A stretch of 64,000 bases of DNA from Thermostichus sp047462415 (lineage in GTDB: Bacteria; Cyanobacteriota; Cyanobacteriia; Thermostichales; Thermostichaceae), in the NCBI RefSeq assembly GCF_047462415.1, contig NZ_JANSJE010000011.1, forward strand, positions 45,927 through 109,926, read 5' to 3'. Of the stretch, positions 60,507 to 64,000 are shown piece after piece; the stretch's first letter is position 1, and each line of letters opens with the position of its first letter. The notes below the pieces were generated by a model. The model did no database searches and was not told the origin of the DNA. It saw only the letters and a list, made by a program, of their open reading frames with translations. Both the position numbers and the translations under genes were made by a program.

Positions 60507-61727
60507 ATGTCGAGATATCTGAAGCTGTGGACGGGGATAGGGCTTTATGTTCTGGTTAGCGGGGCTGCTTGCGGGGAAAGCCAAAAGGATCCACCGGCCC
60601 TGAGCCAGGCCTCGCCCCAGCAGGCGGCTCAAATGAACCCAGAGTGTCGGCCCATCCCGGTGGATGGCGGCGGCGAGGGTGGGGAAGGGGGAGAAGAAGG
60701 AGCGGGCTCTGGCCGGCCAGCCGTTGTGCTCTCTCCTGAGCAGCGGTTTCAGGATCGGCAGATTTTGATCGACTTTGCCGATCAGGTGGTGATCCCTGCC
60801 TATGAGCAGTTGGCCGCCGATACCCAGGCCCTGTCTCAAGCCATCCAGGCCTTCGTGCAAGATCCCAATTCCCAGACTTTGCAAGCGGCTCGCCAGGCTT
60901 TGTCTGTTGCCCGTCTAACGTGGGAGGAGAGCGAGGCTTTTGCCTTCGGGCCGGCGGCCTCCTTGGGGCTAGATGCGGATTTGGACGAATGGCCCCTGAA
61001 CGAGGTGGAGGTGCTGGAAGTTCTCAACAGCGGCGATCCCCTCACTCCAGAGACCGTGGCCGAGTTGGAAAGCGGGCAAAAGGGATTTCATGCCGTGGCC
61101 TTCCTGCTCTTTGGCGTGGATAACAATAAGTCCTTGCAAGACTTTACCGAGCGGGATCGGGAGTACTTGGCTGCCCTTGGCCCGGTTTTGGCGGATACGG
61201 CGGAAAAGCTACTCAAGAGCTGGACAGAGGGCGTGCAAGGGCTGCCTGCTTTTCGCGAAGAATGGGTGAAAGCCGGGGAGGGCAGCAAGAGCTACCTGAC
61301 GCTGCAAGCTGCTGCTGAAGAAATAGCCCAAGGTATTCTCAGCATGTTGGACGAGCTGGGCAAGGTCAAAATTGGCAAAGCCTTCGCCCAGCAAAATCCC
61401 TTTCTCTTGGAAAGCCGCTTTGCCCACCATTCGCTGCCGGAGTTTCAGGCCAACCTGCGCAGCGTCCAATATGCTTACTTGGGTGGATTTAGGGATAGAA
61501 AAGGTCGCGGCCTCAGCCAATTTGTCCGGGACATCAACCCCAATTTGGATAGTCAAATTCAGTCGGAGTTACAAGCAGCAGCGGCGGCTCTCCAGGGGAT
61601 CCCTGACCCTATCGAAAAAAGCCTTTGCGATGCCAATGCCCGTGGATCTATTACCGCCGCTATGGAAAAAATTGAAGACGCTTTCGATAACTTTGCTCAG
61701 GAAGTTGTGCCGCTTCTGCAGCAGTAG
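60507..61727 (+). CDS. Imelysin-family iron-regulated lipoprotein (IrpA-like)
   Basis: A 406-residue periplasmic lipoprotein. The N-terminus has a lipobox (VSGAAC, Cys22) after a hydrophobic stretch. The rest is the imelysin/peptidase M75 fold found in EfeO, ICMP and IrpA proteins: RLTWEESEAFAFGPAASLGL, LDEWPLNEVEVLEVLNSGDP, LRSVQYAYLGGF. The metal-site motif GxHxxE reads GFHAVAF (His195 kept, Glu replaced by Ala198). The role in iron uptake is inferred from family, Fur-like box and neighbours. Start ATG 60507 follows AGGAG. Confidence 0.85.
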   Translation: MSRYLKLWTGIGLYVLVSGAACGESQKDPPALSQASPQQAAQMNPECRPIPVDGGGEGGEGGEEGAGSGRPAVVLSPEQRFQDRQILIDFADQVVIPAYEQLAADTQALSQAIQAFVQDPNSQTLQAARQALSVARLTWEESEAFAFGPAASLGLDADLDEWPLNEVEVLEVLNSGDPLTPETVAELESGQKGFHAVAFLLFGVDNNKSLQDFTERDREYLAALGPVLADTAEKLLKSWTEGVQGLPAFREEWVKAGEGSKSYLTLQAAAEEIAQGILSMLDELGKVKIGKAFAQQNPFLLESRFAHHSLPEFQANLRSVQYAYLGGFRDRKGRGLSQFVRDINPNLDSQIQSELQAAAAALQGIPDPIEKSLCDANARGSITAAMEKIEDAFDNFAQEVVPLLQQ

Positions 61728-61769
61728 GAAAGTCCGAAAAGAGTTGAGTTGCCGCTATTTTGATAGCCT

Positions 61770-63143
61770 ATGCGTCGTCTTCTCCAGATGTTCATGCTGG
61801 GATTGGCCTCTCTTTGGGCAGCGAGCTTTCTGGCTTTTTCCGCCGGCCTAGATGGATCCCAGCCATTGCCCCCGCAAGCGGGTGGCGAAACAACCCTTTG
61901 GAACCGCACCTCAACAGCCTACGAGCAGCCGGCCCCCAATTTGGATCCCCGCTGGGCCAGGCTGCATGCCCTGGGGGACATTGCCTTTGAGGCCAACTTT
62001 GTAGCGGCTCCAGCGCCTGTTAACCCCGGCCTTGGACCTCTGTTCAACAACAACTCCTGCGCCGGTTGTCATGTCAAAGACGGCCGCGGTCTACCCGAGA
62101 AAGGACAGCGGGTGGTTAGGGTGAGCCAGGTTGGATCCCTGGATAGAAGTGGGGATCCCCGGCCTTTTGGATGGGAGGCCATGGCTCCTTATGGCAACAC
62201 TCCCCCTGTGCCCGGCATCGGCACGCAGATTCAAGAAAAGGCCGTTCGAGGCTATCGGCCAGAGGCCAAGGTGGAGTTGCACTGGGTAGAGCAGACCGGG
62301 CAGTACGCCGACGGAACCGCCTACAGGCTTCGTTCTCCTGTTGTGAAGCTGTTGACTCTGAAGGGATCGCCGATTGAGCCTGTCCTCATCTCCCTGCGGA
62401 TCCCCCAGCCGGTGTTTGGAGCGGGCCTACTGGAAGCAGTTCCCGAGTCTGCAATCCTAGAAGCAGCCGATCCCGACGACACTGATGGGGATGGCATCTC
62501 TGGCCGCCCCAACTCTGTTTGGGATCAAGAGCAGCAGCGTCTGGTGCTGGGACGGTTTGGTTGGAAAGCCAATACCCCCAACCTCAGGCAACAAACTGCG
62601 GCCGCCTACGCCAACGACATGGGTGTCACGAATCCTCTTTTTCCGGCCGCCGATGGCAGCCAAGATATCGACGAGGACACTCTCCAAGCGACAACCGTTT
62701 ACGTGCAAACCCTGGCCGTGCCTGGCCGCGTCCTTTGGCAGGATCCCCAAGTTCAGCGAGGTGAAAAGCTCTTCGTCCAAGCCCAATGCGCCAAGTGTCA
62801 CCGACCAGAGCTGCACACCAGCATTCATGAGATCGCTGCCCTGGCCAACCAAGTCATCCACCCCTACACCGATTTGCTGTTGCATGACATGGGCGAAGGA
62901 CTGGCAGATGGCCGCCCTGACTTTGAGGCTACGGGCCGAGAATGGCGCACCCCCCCTTTGTGGGGCATCGGCTTGTCGCAGACAGTTCTGCCCTACTCCG
63001 GCTATTTGCACGATGGCCGCGCTCTCAGCCTCGAGGAGGCCATTCTCTGGCATGGGGGAGAAGCTGAACGCTCCCGCGAGATCTTTAAAAATATGGCTGC
63101 TGAAGACAGAGAAGCCCTGCTCTATTTTCTTCGATCCCTCTAG
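61770..63143 (+). CDS. Di-heme oxidoreductase (DUF1111/thiol oxidoreductase-like)
   Basis: A 457-residue exported c-type cytochrome. A signal peptide (MRRLLQMFMLGLASLWAASF…) is followed by two heme-binding motifs: CAGCH (97-101) in NNNSCAGCHVKDGRG and CAKCH (340-344) in QCAKCHRPELH. DTDGDGISGRPN is a calcium-binding-like segment of the family. Such proteins, related to di-heme peroxidases, commonly accompany imelysin genes. It may oxidise or reduce iron or thiols in the periplasm. It lies 42 bases after the imelysin gene, probably in one operon. Confidence 0.88.
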   Translation: MRRLLQMFMLGLASLWAASFLAFSAGLDGSQPLPPQAGGETTLWNRTSTAYEQPAPNLDPRWARLHALGDIAFEANFVAAPAPVNPGLGPLFNNNSCAGCHVKDGRGLPEKGQRVVRVSQVGSLDRSGDPRPFGWEAMAPYGNTPPVPGIGTQIQEKAVRGYRPEAKVELHWVEQTGQYADGTAYRLRSPVVKLLTLKGSPIEPVLISLRIPQPVFGAGLLEAVPESAILEAADPDDTDGDGISGRPNSVWDQEQQRLVLGRFGWKANTPNLRQQTAAAYANDMGVTNPLFPAADGSQDIDEDTLQATTVYVQTLAVPGRVLWQDPQVQRGEKLFVQAQCAKCHRPELHTSIHEIAALANQVIHPYTDLLLHDMGEGLADGRPDFEATGREWRTPPLWGIGLSQTVLPYSGYLHDGRALSLEEAILWHGGEAERSREIFKNMAAEDREALLYFLRSL

Positions 63144-63814
63144 AGCTCCGCCCATTTCCGCAGCAGGTTCGCGTAAACTTTGGAGACCAAATCAAAGTGG
63201 CGTGTCTTGCCCGATTCCTGAAACATCTGCAGCCGCACAGTCTCTAAATCAAAGAGGATCTCGCGTTCTTGCGGATCCCTAATTAGGCTTTGAACCCAAC
63301 TGACGACAGCATAGCGGATCCCGCGGGTTACAGGCTCAACTTGGTGCAAGGTCGAAGCAGGATAGAGAATCAAGGCGCCCGCCGGCAGCTTGTAGGCTCG
63401 TTCTCCTTCGCTACTCTCAATTTTTAGCGCACCACCCTCATAGTCTTCGGGGGCACTCAGAAATAGGGTAAAGGAAATATCTGTACGCATAAGCTGACGC
63501 TGATCAACCATAAGCGCATCGTCGGTATGAGTGCCGTAAGACATGCCCGCTTCGTAGCGGCTAATCAAAATAGAATGAATGAGCTTGGGCCGAGCAGCCA
63601 TCTGAAACAGCAAATTGCGCTCTAGAGCTGCAAAGACAATCTCCTGAATCTTCTGGTGCTGGAGGAATCCCTTAGGAATCTGCCTATTATTTTTGACAAG
63701 CCTGGCATTCCAGCCAGCCGTCAGGGCACCATCTGCAAATTCAGCATCGGATGTAATGGCCAAGGTTTGTTGCAATTCTGCTAAACTGAGAACATCGCCA
63801 ATACACAAGAGCAT
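63140..63814 (-). CDS. PiuC/YbiX-type Fe(II)/2-oxoglutarate-dependent hydroxylase
   Basis: A 224-residue PKHD-type dioxygenase. The iron ligands are His96 and Asp98 in GMSYGTHTDDALM and His157 in STLHQVEPV. The 2-oxoglutarate arginine is in VTRGIRYAVV. PiuC/YbiX proteins are often iron-repressed and sit next to TonB-dependent siderophore receptors. The ATG at 63814 has AGAGG 6-7 bases upstream; a TTG at 63820 is the alternative. Its stop overlaps the convergent di-heme gene by 4 bases, so it belongs to the same iron block. Confidence 0.9.
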   Translation of the reverse strand: MLLCIGDVLSLAELQQTLAITSDAEFADGALTAGWNARLVKNNRQIPKGFLQHQKIQEIVFAALERNLLFQMAARPKLIHSILISRYEAGMSYGTHTDDALMVDQRQLMRTDISFTLFLSAPEDYEGGALKIESSEGERAYKLPAGALILYPASTLHQVEPVTRGIRYAVVSWVQSLIRDPQEREILFDLETVRLQMFQESGKTRHFDLVSKVYANLLRKWAEL

Positions 63815-63969
63815 TGTCAACCTCTAAAGATCAAAACATGCAACACCTTCTACACTAGCAAAACAAAGCCTATAGAAATCATGCCTGTTTCAAACGCTCC
63901 TTGAAAACCTCAAGTACAGCCTGTTAATTTAAAATAGGGTACAGATTTTAAGAGGAAGGAGAGAAGGGA

Positions 63970-64000
63970 ATGCCAACCCATTCTTTGGATCTACGGCAAA
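63970..64000 (+). CDS. Start of probable IS630-type transposase (cut by window end)
   Basis: Ten codons, MPTHSLDLRQ, are visible before the window ends. The pattern M-P-x-S-L-D-L-R-Q is the usual N-terminus of IS630-family transposases (the beginning of the helix-turn-helix). A strong purine-rich ribosome site (AGGAAGGAG) precedes the ATG. The terminal repeat and full gene lie outside or could not be delineated. The call rests on a short stretch only. Confidence 0.45.
   Translation, partial: MPTHSLDLRQ

Noticed and set aside
1..64000. CRISPR arrays, prophage genes or rRNA
   Set aside because: No series of regularly spaced identical repeats, no phage structural genes and no rRNA sequence was seen; the hairpin repeats are irregularly spaced and lack unique spacers.

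Overview
The window is a chromosomal segment of a thermophile-type unicellular cyanobacterium. Oxygenic photosynthesis genes (petG, psbX, hli genes, isiA, chlL, chlN, por, ndhD, pcxA/cemA, nblS, ftrC) fix the phylum. High GC, dense over-use of the palindrome GGGATCCC and a CP43-like/PsaL fusion in the isi cluster point to the Yellowstone hot-spring Synechococcus lineage (strains of the JA-3-3Ab / JA-2-3B'a type). That strain-level call is recalled, not computed.

Layout. 1-6.4 kb: end of bioB, the NblS-type histidine kinase, a 2TM protein, a CNNM/CBS membrane protein, fused panC/cmk and the tiny petG. 6.4-13 kb: a possible transposon-end remnant, sufS, two high-light-inducible protein genes (the first with a good HLR1 element), a LuxR-type regulator, rhomboid, a Uma2 protein and ndhD1. 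13-17.2 kb: three amino-acid/nucleoside hydrolases and mnmH. 17.2-25.9 kb: urea transporter operon urtABCDE, an S9 peptidase and ureE. 25.9-35 kb: phasin-like protein, leuD, an FtsJ-type methyltransferase, small conserved proteins, an NfeD-like protein, tRNA-Pro, argS, a GHL10 glycoside hydrolase and aroE. 35-43.2 kb: a receiver protein with a degenerate GGDEF domain, a SIMPL protein, hemL, then chlN-por-chlL. 43.2-55 kb: a serine recombinase homologue that lacks catalytic residues, murQ, a PD-(D/E)XK protein, uvrB, an MscS channel, a DciA-like protein, pcxA, a methyltransferase-glycosyltransferase fusion, psbX and ftrC. 55-64 kb: a universal stress protein, then an iron-starvation block.

The iron block is the most coherent system. 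On the minus strand lie isiA, isiB (flavodoxin), a CP43-like/PsaL fusion gene and an isiC-like hydrolase. Divergent to them are an imelysin lipoprotein and a di-heme oxidoreductase, facing a PiuC-type dioxygenase. Two Fur-like palindromes sit in the shared 385-base intergenic region, one near each divergent unit. Light-stress control is a second theme: NblS and a putative target promoter (HLR1 upstream of hli) occur within 8 kb. Urea uptake (urt) plus ureE is a third, with a candidate NtcA site upstream of urtA.

Mobile DNA is sparse: one possible decayed IS200/IS605-like end, a probable IS630 transposase start cut by the window end, and several copies of a GC-rich hairpin repeat. I saw no CRISPR array, rRNA or prophage. 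I recognised no textbook terminators, and start sites were judged by eye from homology and Shine-Dalgarno matches.
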